From contig NZ_SRKZ01000001.1 of the NCBI RefSeq assembly GCF_004745865.1, forward strand, positions 992,001-1,056,000: 64,000 bases of DNA, written 5' to 3'. This DNA comes from Hymenobacter wooponensis. GTDB lineage: Bacteria; Bacteroidota; Bacteroidia; Cytophagales; Hymenobacteraceae. The position numbers and the translations under genes were made by a program. Positions 56,119-64,000 of the stretch are shown here, in pieces (positions within the stretch are counted from its first letter, which is position 1; every line of letters starts with the position of its first letter). The notes below the pieces were generated by a model that was given only the letters and a program-made list of their open reading frames with translations, was not told the origin of the DNA and did no database searches.

Positions 56119-56526
56119 ATGCTTCCTGCTATTCTGTTGGTTGATGACGACTCAACAACCAACTACCTCAATAGGCGTTTGCTTGAGCGCCTAAATGTGT
56201 GTGATGAAGTGCTGGTGGCACTAAACGGACAACGAGCTCTGGACCTATTGCAAACGCGCTGCTCCTTTGGCGAAGGTGCCTGCCCAGCGCTGATTTTGCT
56301 GGATGTGAATATGCCAGTGATGAATGGGTTCGAGTTTCTGGAGGCTTTTGTGCAGGTTCCAGCGCGTCAGTCGGTCGTAATTGTGCTGCTCACCAGCTCA
56401 CAGCTCGAGGAGGACTTGGTAATGGCCCAGCACCTGCCTGTGGCAGAGTTTGTGAACAAACCCCTGACTCGCGAGAAAATTACGGAAGTACTGAATCGGT
56501 ACTTCGACCAGCTCTTGCCCAACTAA
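56119..56526 (+). CDS. Receiver-only response regulator
   Basis: A CheY-like protein of 135 residues with no output domain. LLVDDDST has the acidic pocket at 9-11, D62 in ILLDVNMPVMNG is the phospho-acceptor, VIVLLTSS holds the conserved Thr/Ser and FVNKPLTR the Lys. It presumably passes phosphate from the preceding histidine kinase to another partner or binds it as a modulator. Confidence 0.93.
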   Translation: MLPAILLVDDDSTTNYLNRRLLERLNVCDEVLVALNGQRALDLLQTRCSFGEGACPALILLDVNMPVMNGFEFLEAFVQVPARQSVVIVLLTSSQLEEDLVMAQHLPVAEFVNKPLTREKITEVLNRYFDQLLPN

Positions 56527-56562
56527 CTGCTAGGCCACTACCCTACCTACCCCACCACAATA

Positions 56563-56613
56563 AAGCCCGCGTACTGCGCTTGGCTCAGGCCAAGAACACC
56601 AGTACGCGGGCTT
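56563..56613. terminator. Long hairpin terminator between the response regulator and OM lipoprotein genes
   Basis: An outer 14-bp stem (AAGCCCGCGTACTG with its complement) contains a smaller inner hairpin (CTTGG...CCAAG). The T-rich flank is short (CTTCTTACTTT). Both genes converge on it, and GGCCTAG copies lie on both sides (56530, 56629). Confidence 0.75.
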
Positions 56614-56637
56614 CTTACTTTCTGCTAGTGGCCTAGA

Positions 56638-57579
56638 TTACCGGCGCGAAGTAGGTACGCGGAACTGTAGGCCGATGCTTGGAATGAACGTTACGCCTTT
56701 CAACGAGGCAGTGCGGTTGTTCAGCAGCTGGTACTCGCCATAGTTCTGGTAGTACACTGAGAGAGCCGGGATAACGTAAGCGTAGCGGTAGCCTAGCTTC
56801 ACGTTGATGAAGCCCCCAAACGAGGAAAAGTTCTGCTTGGCTACGGGCAAGTTTGGAATCTTATCGGCGACGGAGCCACTGCCGGGGCCGTTGTACACGT
56901 TGCGTGGCTCGAAGCCGTAGCGCAAGAAGCTGTGGGCGTACATGACACCATACGAAATGGCGCCAATCTCCTCCTCAGGTCCAAACGACTGGCTGAATAC
57001 CAGCGGGATAATTAAGTCGTGGCGGCTGGCTTTGAAGCCCAGCACATCGTTCACGTTATCGAGGAAGGGCACGCTGGGCAGCTTGGCGCGCTGGGTAGCG
57101 TATTGTAGCCCGATGCTGCCGTACGTTACGCCCGTTTCGCGGCTGCCGGGGCTTTCAGGCGTACCCGTAGTGCCCATGAATTGGTACATGGCGTCGAAGA
57201 CGTGCGAGCCAAAAGCATACTTGTAGCCAACATCTAGGCGCTCTGCCAGGCCATAGCGCACATACAAATCGGAGGAGGGGCGCACAGGGTCGAGCACGAA
57301 GGCTAGGGCCGCTACCTGCAGTTTCTCAATGGTTTGGTTGTAGCGTACGGTGTCCTTGTTGGCGGTTTCGCGGGCGGCGGTAATCAGGGCCGAACCGGTC
57401 TTGCTGATAGTTTCGGTGGGCACATTGAAGGCCATGTTGCCACCAATTTTAAACTCGCCCTTAGGCGTTACCTTACCAGTGCTAACAATGGCGCGGGGCG
57501 CCGTGCAGGAGGCTGTAGCGAGCAGGCCGGCCACCATGGCCAGCGCCGAAACCGAGCGGAGAGAGGAGAATGCTTTCAT
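56638..57579 (-). CDS. Putative outer-membrane beta-barrel lipoprotein of unknown function
   Basis: About 313 residues from ATG 57579, which begins a lipoprotein signal (ALAMVAGLLATASC with cysteine at about 25). The mature chain alternates in short strands ending in aromatic residues, for example LYVRYGLAERLDVGYKYAFGS and VKLGYRYAYVIPALSVYYQN, as in small outer-membrane barrels. I do not recognise a named family. The upstream frame (57654) would lack a sensible signal peptide. It is separated from the xdh cluster by a 373-bp divergent region. Confidence 0.65.
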   Translation of the reverse strand: MKAFSSLRSVSALAMVAGLLATASCTAPRAIVSTGKVTPKGEFKIGGNMAFNVPTETISKTGSALITAARETANKDTVRYNQTIEKLQVAALAFVLDPVRPSSDLYVRYGLAERLDVGYKYAFGSHVFDAMYQFMGTTGTPESPGSRETGVTYGSIGLQYATQRAKLPSVPFLDNVNDVLGFKASRHDLIIPLVFSQSFGPEEEIGAISYGVMYAHSFLRYGFEPRNVYNGPGSGSVADKIPNLPVAKQNFSSFGGFINVKLGYRYAYVIPALSVYYQNYGEYQLLNNRTASLKGVTFIPSIGLQFRVPTSRR

Positions 57580-57952
57580 AAGAGCGAAACAAGGAAGAAC
57601 TGGCCTACAGCCACAGAGCGGGCTGCTGGCGAAAACCGGGCCGAAAGTAGGCAAAGCGCGCGTAGCCTTATAGGGGGTAGGGGCTATATTTCAAGCCACC
57701 CGGCCCTCGCGTGCTTGAACGCCGGCTGGTGCTGAGCATTGTGCAGCAGGGCATTCTGACTTATATTTCATTCCTGACAGTACGCTTCTGGGCAGAGCAG
57801 CTTGGTTGAGTAGGCGTACACGTGCGCTGATTTTTGGCTGATCTAGGGGCTTGGCATCCCTTCCAACGCCCAGCCGTCATGTTACCGAATTGTTACGTCG
57901 AAAGGCTAAAAAGCCGTAACTTTCCCTTCCGATTCTGTTTTTTGCCTTGCCC
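57580..57952. promoter_or_regulatory. Divergent region upstream of xdhA
   Basis: 373 bp between divergent starts. TAACTTTC (57917-57924) is one base off the -7 consensus in front of xdhA. A TACTTTCG (revcomp of CGAAAGTA) faces the lipoprotein gene. No operator or riboswitch was recognised. Confidence 0.35.
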
Positions 57953-59437
57953 ATGCTTCAGTTTTACCTCAACGATCAGCTCATCCGCACTACCCAGCCA
58001 GCTGGCAGTACGTTGCTTGACTTCGTGCGCTACAACCGCCACCTGACGGGCACAAAAATCGGGTGCCGGGAAGGCGACTGCGGAGCCTGCACCGTGCTGG
58101 TGGGCGAGCTGCAGCCAGACGAGCAAACGGTGGCCTACCAGTCGATGACGTCGTGCCTGACGCCGCTGGGCAATGCCCACGGCCGCCACGTGGTAACGGT
58201 GGAAGGCATTAACGCGGCGCGGGGCACGCTCACGCCGGTGCAACAAGCCATTGTAGCGGAGGGTGGCTCGCAGTGTGGGTTTTGCACGGTAGGCTTCGTG
58301 ATGTCTCTAACCGGGCACTCACTCAGCCAGAAACCCGGCACCCCAGAAACGGCGCTGGCGGCCATTGATGGCAACATTTGCCGCTGCACGGGCTACAAGT
58401 CGCTGGAGCGGGCCACGCTGTACTTGCAGGAGCAACTTGCCGCGCGGCCGCAGGAGCAGCCGCTGGCTTGGTTAGCAGAGCAGGGCTTTGTGCCAACGTA
58501 TTTCCAGGAAATTCCGGTCAAGCTTATGGCGTTGCGGAGCGCCATTGAGGCTTCGGCAGTAAGCGTACAGATACCGCAAAATGGTCATTCCGTCACTGTA
58601 ACTGGCCTAGACGCAGCCACGGCAGCGCGCGCTCAAGTATTGGGCGGTGGCACCGATTTGCTGGTGCAACGCCCGGAGCAGTTACGCGAGATACCGGTGC
58701 AGCTGGTGTACGGGCAGCCAGAGCGCCGCGGCATTCGGCGCGAGGGCACCAGCATTGTGATAGGTGCTGCCACCACAGCGCAAGAGCTGATGGAGTCTGC
58801 GCTAATGCGGGAAGTGCTGCCGCGCCTACCCGAGCACCTGAAACTAGTATCGAGCACGCCTATCCGCAACATGGGTACGGTGGCTGGCAATTTCATCAAC
58901 GCCTCCCCCATCGGCGACCTAACCATTCTGTTCCTGGCTCTCGGGGCCAGCCTCACGCTGGAGGATACTGGCCTAGGCCAGCGCCGCGAGCTGCCGTTGC
59001 AGGAGCTGTACCTGGGGTACAAGCAGCTGGCCAAAACCGCTGATGAACAGGTACTAGAATTCCGCTTCCCCGCGCCACTAACTACTGACTATTTCAACTT
59101 CGAGAAGGTCTCGAAGCGCACCCACCTCGACATTGCCAGCGTGAACTCGGCGGCGTGGTTGCGGGTGCAGGGTAGCCTAGTAGAAGCCGCGCGCTTCTCG
59201 GCCGGTGGCGTGGGCCCCGTTCCGCTAGTGCTGCCGCGTACGGCCGAGTTTTTAGTTGGGCGTGAAATCAGCGCCGCAGTAGTACGTAAGGCGCTGGAGC
59301 TAGCGCAAGAGGAAATCAGCCCAATCAGTGATGTGCGCGGCACTGTGCAATACAAGCGCCTGCTGCTGCGGCAGCTGCTGGCCGCCCATTTTCTGCAGTT
59401 CTTTCCTGAGCAGTTGAGCTTGGCTGACTTGCTATAG
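57953..59437 (+). CDS. xdhA: Xanthine dehydrogenase small subunit (2Fe-2S and FAD)
   Basis: The electron-transfer subunit of a molybdenum hydroxylase, about 494 residues. The N-terminal 2Fe-2S domain has C38, C43 and C46 in GCREGDCGACTVLV, and the second cluster domain has QCGFCTVGFVMS and NICRCTGYKSL. The C-terminal FAD domain has LGGGTDLLV and SSTPIRNMGTVAGNFINASP. I use ATG 57953 (MLQFYLND); a TTG at 57947 is less likely. XdhB and XdhC follow, so it acts in purine oxidation with hypoxanthine or xanthine as the expected substrate. Confidence 0.95.
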   Translation: MLQFYLNDQLIRTTQPAGSTLLDFVRYNRHLTGTKIGCREGDCGACTVLVGELQPDEQTVAYQSMTSCLTPLGNAHGRHVVTVEGINAARGTLTPVQQAIVAEGGSQCGFCTVGFVMSLTGHSLSQKPGTPETALAAIDGNICRCTGYKSLERATLYLQEQLAARPQEQPLAWLAEQGFVPTYFQEIPVKLMALRSAIEASAVSVQIPQNGHSVTVTGLDAATAARAQVLGGGTDLLVQRPEQLREIPVQLVYGQPERRGIRREGTSIVIGAATTAQELMESALMREVLPRLPEHLKLVSSTPIRNMGTVAGNFINASPIGDLTILFLALGASLTLEDTGLGQRRELPLQELYLGYKQLAKTADEQVLEFRFPAPLTTDYFNFEKVSKRTHLDIASVNSAAWLRVQGSLVEAARFSAGGVGPVPLVLPRTAEFLVGREISAAVVRKALELAQEEISPISDVRGTVQYKRLLLRQLLAAHFLQFFPEQLSLADLL

Positions 59438-59453
59438 CAACGCAAAAGGGAAC

Positions 59454-59571
59454 GTCCTGCTGAGCCTGTGGCGCATCAAGCCAGTGCTAGAAGGCACTTT
59501 ACCGCTTCGTTACAGAACTCTAGGCTAATAGTTATGATGCGGTAGAGATACGTGAACAAGCTCAGTAGGAC
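59454..59571. repeat. REP-like palindromic element between xdhA and xdhB
   Basis: An outer inverted pair, GTCCTGCTGAGC (59454-59465) and GCTCAGTAGGAC (59560-59571), surrounds an inner pair TTTACCGC/GCGGTAGAG. Arms carry several mismatches. It resembles repetitive extragenic palindromes of the GTCATGCTGAGC type. It occupies most of the xdhA-xdhB gap. Confidence 0.6.
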
Positions 59572-59609
59572 ATGCTGCGAACGTATTGGAGCAGCCGCAA
59601 TTACTCACC

Positions 59610-59627
59610 AACTGGCCTAGGCCAGTT
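59610..59627. repeat. 18-bp palindrome built from GGCCTAG/CTAGGCC
   Basis: AACTGGCCTAGGCCAGTT is a perfect palindrome just before the xdhB start. The same 14-bp core (CTGGCCTAGGCCAG) recurs within xdhA at about 58969. Both are the fused forms of the heptamer discussed in the findings. Confidence 0.85.
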
Positions 59628-59672
59628 ACTCAATCAATCGCGTTGCAGTAGCCTCGCGTTATTTTTTCCGTC

Positions 59673-61982
59673 ATGAATCACCTCGACCCGGCCCGCCACG
59701 TGCGCGGCGAATCGCAGTACCTCGATGATATTCCGGTGCAACAGGGCACACTGTACGCGGCCGTGGTGGAGTCGCCGGTGGCGCATGGCAAGCTGTTGAG
59801 CATTGACTTTACCGCCGCGCTCAATCTGCCCGGTGTGGTGCGCGTGCTCACGGCAGAGGATATTCCGGGGGAAAACCAGATTGGCGGTATTGTGCCCGAT
59901 GAGCCCCTGCTGGCGGAAGGTCACGTGCACTTCCGCGGGCAGCCGGTGGCGTTGGTTCTGGCCGAAACCGAGCATCAGGCCCACGCCGCGCTAGGCCACG
60001 TGCGCGTAGAAGTTTCGCCGCTGCCCATCATCACCGACCCGCGCGTAGCGGCCGCTCAGGATGAGTTGATTGTACCACCGCGCACTTTCCAGATTGGTGA
60101 TACGCAGGCGGCTTGGGCGCAGTGCGCGCACGTGTTTGAGGGCGTGGCGGAGTCGGGCGGGCAGGAGCATCTGTACATTGAAACACAGGGTGCGTACGCA
60201 TTCCCCACCGAAATGGGCGGGGTGCGCATGGTATCCTCTACCCAGGGGCCCACGGCCGTGCAGCGCCACACGGCGCGGGTGCTGGGCGTGGGCATGCACC
60301 AAGTAGAAGTAGATGTTACGCGCCTTGGGGGCGGTTTCGGTGGCAAAGAAGACCAGGCCACGACCTGGGGCGCCCTAGCCGCATTGGGTGCCTTTACAAC
60401 ACGTAGGCCAGTGAAGCTGGTGCTCGACCGCATGGCTGACATGCGCATGACCGGCAAGCGCCACTCCTACTCTTCCGACTTCAAAATTGGGTTTGATGAG
60501 AACCTGAAGCTAGTGGCCTACGAGGCTACGTTCTACCAGAATGCCGGCGCCGCAGCTGACCTTTCGCCGGCCGTGCTGGAGCGGACGCTGTTTCACGCTA
60601 CCAACAGCTACTTTATCCCGAACGTAACGGCCACGGCCTACAGCTGTCGCACCAACCTGCCGCCCAATACCGCCTTCCGGGGCTTTGGGGGGCCGCAGGG
60701 TATGTTCGTGATGGAGTCGGCGCTGGCGTGCGCGGCCGAGCAGCTGAGCGTACCGGTGGCGGAGTTGCAGCGGCGCAACCTGTTGCGTGAGGGCGACGTG
60801 CTACCCTACCGCCAGCCCACCGAGGGCTGCCACGCCGAGCAGGCCTGGGACACGGCCGCCAGTATCTACAACCTCCCTGGCCTACGAGCCGAGGTAGAAG
60901 CCTTCAACGCCCGGAACCAGCAGTTCAAGAAAGGGCTGTCGGTGATGCCCATTTGCTTCGGCATCAGCTTCACCAAAACGCCCATGAACCAGGCCCGCGC
61001 GCTGGTGCACATCTACACCGATGGCTCGGTGGGCGTGAGCACGGGCGCGGTGGAAATGGGCCAGGGCGTGAACACCAAGATTATGCAGGTGGCGGCGCGC
61101 ACGCTAGGCATTTCGGCGGAGCGCGTGAAGGTGGAAAGCACCAACACCACCCGCGTAGCCAATACCTCCCCATCGGCCGCCAGCGCCACCGCCGACCTCA
61201 ACGGCAAAGCCACCGAAATGGCCTGCTTAGCCCTGCGCGAGCGGCTGCTTCGCCTCGCGGCCACCGAGCTACAAATGGACTATGAAGGCCTGACCATTGA
61301 AGGCGAGCAGGTGCTAGCTGCCGGCACGCCCGCCGATACCACCTGGGAGAAGCTGGTTTCCGCGGCTTACTGGCAGCGCGTGAGCCTAACCGAAAACGCC
61401 CACTATGCCACACCCGGCATCCATTTCGATGCCCAAACCAACCAGGGACACCCCTTTGCTTACCACGTGTACGGCACGGCCCTCACTACCGTCACCGTTG
61501 ACTGCCTCCGGGGCACCTACACGTTCGATGCGGTGCAGATTGCGCACGATTTCGGCCAGAGCCTGCACCCACAAATCGACCGGGGCCAGGTTGAAGGTGG
61601 CCTCGTGCAGGGCATTGGTTGGATGACGCTGGAAGAGCTGGTGTTCAACGGGGAAGGCCGCCTACTCAGCAACTCCCTCAACAGCTACAAAATTCCTGAC
61701 CTGTACTCAGCGCCCAAAACCATTGCTGTGCACTTCCTGGATACGCCCGGCCACCCCAACGCCATCCTGCGCTCCAAGGCCGTGGGCGAACCACCCCTGA
61801 TGTATGGCATCGGGGCCTACTTTGCCGTGCGCGACGCTATCCGCAGCTTCCGTCCCGGCGCTACCCTCCCATTTTCCGCTCCCATCACCCCCGAAAAGGT
61901 ATTGCTCAGCCTCTACCCCGACGTTTTACTTACCACCCCCGCTTGCGCTTCAACTACCGTAACCACGTCCGTGGCTCCCTGA
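59673..61982 (+). CDS. xdhB: Xanthine dehydrogenase molybdenum-binding subunit
   Basis: The large catalytic subunit, 769 residues, of a molybdopterin hydroxylase. RLGGGFGGKEDQAT is the molybdenum-binding block, TNLPPNTAFRGFGGPQG the substrate-pocket segment (Arg), GVSTGAVEMGQGVNTKI the molybdopterin segment, and SKAVGEPPLMYG holds the catalytic glutamate. It transfers hydroxyl to hypoxanthine or xanthine and passes electrons to XdhA. ATG 59673. Separated from xdhA by the REP-like repeat, it overlaps the next gene by 40 bp. Confidence 0.95.
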   Translation: MNHLDPARHVRGESQYLDDIPVQQGTLYAAVVESPVAHGKLLSIDFTAALNLPGVVRVLTAEDIPGENQIGGIVPDEPLLAEGHVHFRGQPVALVLAETEHQAHAALGHVRVEVSPLPIITDPRVAAAQDELIVPPRTFQIGDTQAAWAQCAHVFEGVAESGGQEHLYIETQGAYAFPTEMGGVRMVSSTQGPTAVQRHTARVLGVGMHQVEVDVTRLGGGFGGKEDQATTWGALAALGAFTTRRPVKLVLDRMADMRMTGKRHSYSSDFKIGFDENLKLVAYEATFYQNAGAAADLSPAVLERTLFHATNSYFIPNVTATAYSCRTNLPPNTAFRGFGGPQGMFVMESALACAAEQLSVPVAELQRRNLLREGDVLPYRQPTEGCHAEQAWDTAASIYNLPGLRAEVEAFNARNQQFKKGLSVMPICFGISFTKTPMNQARALVHIYTDGSVGVSTGAVEMGQGVNTKIMQVAARTLGISAERVKVESTNTTRVANTSPSAASATADLNGKATEMACLALRERLLRLAATELQMDYEGLTIEGEQVLAAGTPADTTWEKLVSAAYWQRVSLTENAHYATPGIHFDAQTNQGHPFAYHVYGTALTTVTVDCLRGTYTFDAVQIAHDFGQSLHPQIDRGQVEGGLVQGIGWMTLEELVFNGEGRLLSNSLNSYKIPDLYSAPKTIAVHFLDTPGHPNAILRSKAVGEPPLMYGIGAYFAVRDAIRSFRPGATLPFSAPITPEKVLLSLYPDVLLTTPACASTTVTTSVAP

Positions 61983-62419
61983 TTTACGCCGCCGGCGACA
62001 CAGCCGCGGCCCTGCTCCAACACGATTTTTCCTGGTCCCGCCTGCTCGGCATTGCCTTTATTGCGGGCACTATTTACGCTTGGGAAGTACCCACCTACTT
62101 CCGCTGGATTGACCACCGTGTGCCGCACCGCCCCGGCTGGACGGCCCAGCTCCGACGGGCCTCTTTGGCGCTGGCCTACTTCAACCCCCTCTGGATTGCG
62201 CGCCACTTCGTATTCATTCGCTTGTGCTCGGGCCAGCTCGATCAGATAACCTGGGACTTGCTCCCGATGGCTGCCCGCTCGTTTCTGCTGAACGCGCCAG
62301 TGTCGTTGCTGGTGAACTACTACATTCAGAACAAGCTGCCAGCTGATCGGCGCTTTCTGGTCAGCGCCTTATTTTCGGGCGTCATGGCCGTGTACTACGC
62401 CCTTAGCGCTAACTGGTAA
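61943..62419 (+). CDS. Small membrane protein, possibly Mpv17/PMP22-like
   Basis: A protein of about 158 residues with four hydrophobic segments. The start is TTG 61943, inside the end of xdhB, since no ATG occurs near the beginning. An early block LIYAAGDTAAALLQ, then YAWEVPTYFRWIDHR and a late VSLLVNYYIQNKLPADRRFL recall the Mpv17/PMP22 layout in spacing, but I am not certain. It may be a small inner-membrane protein co-translated with XdhB. Its function is unknown. Confidence 0.5.
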   Translation: MRFNYRNHVRGSLIYAAGDTAAALLQHDFSWSRLLGIAFIAGTIYAWEVPTYFRWIDHRVPHRPGWTAQLRRASLALAYFNPLWIARHFVFIRLCSGQLDQITWDLLPMAARSFLLNAPVSLLVNYYIQNKLPADRRFLVSALFSGVMAVYYALSANW

Positions 62420-62501
62420 CAGGCAAAGTAGCACGCACTTTAGCTATTGCCTTACCACGGCTAGCCGCTGGGCCCGTACTCTTCCTCTAACTACACTCTC
62501 C

Positions 62502-63497
62502 TTGGATACTCACTCCTACGCCTCGCCTGCCACTCCGCGCGACTTACCCGTCTGGCAACACGCGGCCGCCAGCTTGCGGGCTGGGGTACCGGTAGCGCTG
62601 CTATGCGTACTGGCCAGTGAGGGCAGCAGCCCCGGCCGGCAGGGCTTCAAGATGAGTGTAACGGCCGATACTACTGCCGGCTCCATTGGAGGCGGCGTGA
62701 TGGAGCACAAGTTTGTAGAACTGGCCCGCACCCGCCTTCCCGAGCCGGAGCCTAGGCCACTGCTGCGCCCCCAAATTCACCGCAAAGACTCTCCCACTGA
62801 CCGCTCGGGCATGATTTGCTCAGGTGAGCAGTGGGTGCTGTTTTTGCCACTGACTCCGGCGAATCTGCCAGCGGTGGAGGAGTGCGCGGAAGCGCTGGGC
62901 AATAACACGAGTGGCCTACTGAGGTTATCGGCGGCTACTGGCCTAGAAGTATTGCCGGTGCCAACTAGTGAAACCCGATTTACATTTCAGGCGGGAGAGC
63001 AGTGGCAATATCAGGAGCGTCTGGGCTTTGCTTCGCGGGCAACCATCATTGGGGCCGGGCACGTGAGCCTGGCACTGTGCCGTGTGCTGGCGGCGCTGGA
63101 TTTTGAGTTAACGGTACTCGACGACCGCCTGGATCTACCAACGCTACTCGCTAACCCCTTCCCCCACCACAAGCGCACGGTGGCCTACGATGCCATAGCC
63201 ACAGAAATTCCGGAAGGCCCCGATGAATACGTGCTTATCATGACCGTTGGGTACCGCTCCGACCTGGTAGTGCTACGCCAGCTGCTAGGCCACCAGCTTC
63301 GCTACCTGGGAGTACTAGGCAGCCAAGCCAAGATAGGAGAGCTACTGGGCACTCTTCGCAGCGAGGGAGCTAGCGAGGAGCAGCTTGCTCAAATATCGGC
63401 CCCCATAGGCCTACCTATTCACAGCCGCACCCCAGAGGAAATTGCCATCAGCATAGCCGCAGAACTTATTCAGGTGCGGAATAGCTGTGAAAGGTGA
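62502..63497 (+). CDS. xdhC: XdhC-family molybdenum cofactor insertion chaperone
   Basis: About 331 residues from TTG 62502. The N-terminal XdhC/CoxI domain contains VLASEGSSPGRQGFKM and GSIGGGVMEHKFVELA. The C-terminal Rossmann domain has IIGAGHVSLALCRVLAALDF and MTVGYRSDLVVL, as in the XdhC C-terminal family. XdhC binds the molybdenum cofactor, helps its sulfuration and inserts it in XdhB. The TTG start is used because no ATG precedes the conserved part. It follows the small membrane protein by 82 bp. Confidence 0.9.
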   Translation: MDTHSYASPATPRDLPVWQHAAASLRAGVPVALLCVLASEGSSPGRQGFKMSVTADTTAGSIGGGVMEHKFVELARTRLPEPEPRPLLRPQIHRKDSPTDRSGMICSGEQWVLFLPLTPANLPAVEECAEALGNNTSGLLRLSAATGLEVLPVPTSETRFTFQAGEQWQYQERLGFASRATIIGAGHVSLALCRVLAALDFELTVLDDRLDLPTLLANPFPHHKRTVAYDAIATEIPEGPDEYVLIMTVGYRSDLVVLRQLLGHQLRYLGVLGSQAKIGELLGTLRSEGASEEQLAQISAPIGLPIHSRTPEEIAISIAAELIQVRNSCER

Positions 63498-63502
63498 ATG
63501 AG

Positions 63503-63674
63503 TGAAGTATCATTTCGAGGACGAAGGGCGATACAATCCTTCGCACTCAATGTGCGCAATCTTCGACAGCAAAAAGCCTTTACTTCCGCTGGGGATGTAA
63601 AGGCTTTTGAATAAATCAATGTTTTGCGCACAAACACAGAAGGCTTGGTTCGCACTGCTCGCAATGGCACTTCA
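63503..63674. repeat. REP-like inverted repeat pair around a terminator
   Basis: TGAAGTATCATTTCGAGG (63503 on) and its imperfect complement ending at 63674 (GCAATGGCACTTCA) match the widespread GTCATTGCGAGG-type bacterial REP family. A terminator lies between them. Confidence 0.6.
63572..63608. terminator. Terminator downstream of xdhC
   Basis: AAAAGCCTTTAC pairs with GTAAAGGCTTTT around a 13-nt loop. It serves xdhC, which ends at 63497. Confidence 0.8.
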
Positions 63675-63690
63675 CCCAACCACGACTCAC

Positions 63691-64000
63691 TTATTCACTA
63701 CTGCCCCCGCCATTATTGCCTTGCAGGTAGCCTTCGGTGAAGATGTGGTATTGGTCGAAGATGGAGCGCACGGAACGGCGCAGAATTAGTTCGCCCTGTG
63801 GGCCGGTGGGCACGGAAACGCCGGAAGCATAGCCGTTCCAGACGGCTCGGTTGGTTTGGTTGTCGATGAGGGTAACCAGCAAGGTACCATCCAGCAGCAG
63901 CATCCTGACGGGGCTGTAGCCTTGGCGCTGGTCGCTGGGCGTTTCATCGTCATCGGCGTAGCCCGTTTTTACCCAGCGGGAGAAATCAGGCTGTTGGTAG
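63691..64000 (-). CDS. C-terminus of a DUF4136-like protein (start beyond window)
   Basis: The last ~103 residues of a minus-strand protein that enters at the right edge. GTLLVTLIDNQTNRAVWNGY is the strand-turn block of DUF4136, a small lipoprotein-like family of Bacteroidota. The chain ends with a Gly/Ser-rich tail (GNNGGGSSE). The N-terminus and any lipoprotein signal are off the window. Function unknown; envelope location inferred from the family. Confidence 0.65.
   Translation of the reverse strand, partial: YQQPDFSRWVKTGYADDDETPSDQRQGYSPVRMLLLDGTLLVTLIDNQTNRAVWNGYASGVSVPTGPQGELILRRSVRSIFDQYHIFTEGYLQGNNGGGSSE

Noticed and set aside
58633..59445. Minus-strand frames of 118-133 codons inside xdhA
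   Set aside because: xdhA motifs are continuous on the plus strand; these are phase shadows in GC-rich DNA.

Overview
The window looks like chromosomal DNA of a Bacteroidota member of the Cytophagales, most likely a Hymenobacter-like soil or surface bacterium. The reasons are two large Oar-type TonB-dependent receptors, a secreted beta-helix protein with a C-terminal type IX secretion sorting domain, many matches to the Bacteroidota -7 promoter box TAnnTTTG, and few Shine-Dalgarno sequences. The genus is an inference; no rRNA gene is present.

Positions 1-30180 form one long surface-polysaccharide locus, read almost entirely on the minus strand. It holds about a dozen glycosyltransferases of the GT2, GT4 and GT8 types and a PglK/MsbA-like ABC flippase. 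A CDP-3,6-dideoxyhexose pathway is present (rfbF, rfbG, rfbH, plus an SDR reductase and an FAD oxidoreductase). A dTDP-3-amino-3,6-dideoxyhexose set follows (3,4-ketoisomerase, aminotransferase, GNAT acetyltransferase). UDP-glucose dehydrogenase and a UDP-glucuronate decarboxylase (UDP-xylose) come next, then a polyprenyl-phosphate sugar synthase with a multi-spanning GT39-like transferase, and an AsnB amidotransferase. The first ~15 kb is AT-rich and mosaic, with a decayed IS3-family element at about 9.2-9.9 kb, a lone plus-strand glycosyltransferase and a perfect 60-bp palindrome.

Positions 30.3-47.6 kb are mostly housekeeping and accessory genes: an acyl-CoA-binding-domain protein, a GlcD-like FAD oxidase, an NlpC/P60 lipoprotein, two paralogous Oar receptors flanking an OtsA-OtsB trehalose enzyme and a cyanophycinase, tRNA-Ala(GGC), a cysE-cysK cysteine operon and a small cupin. 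Positions 48-64 kb hold the T9SS beta-helix protein, a HEAT-repeat/cyclophilin lipoprotein, a GT28-like glycosyltransferase, a CHASE3-PAS histidine kinase with a receiver-only response regulator, an outer-membrane lipoprotein, and an xdhA-xdhB-xdhC xanthine dehydrogenase set interrupted by a REP-like element.

The most unusual genome-scale signal is the heptamer GGCCTAG/CTAGGCC. I count at least 44 sites by eye, none of them in the first 12 kb of AT-rich glycosyltransferases. Other structural oddities are the loopless 60-bp palindrome, a 29-bp-stem hairpin next to the tRNA, and a convergent gene pair whose shared terminator gives both proteins the same last four residues. I saw no CRISPR array, prophage or recognisable defence island.
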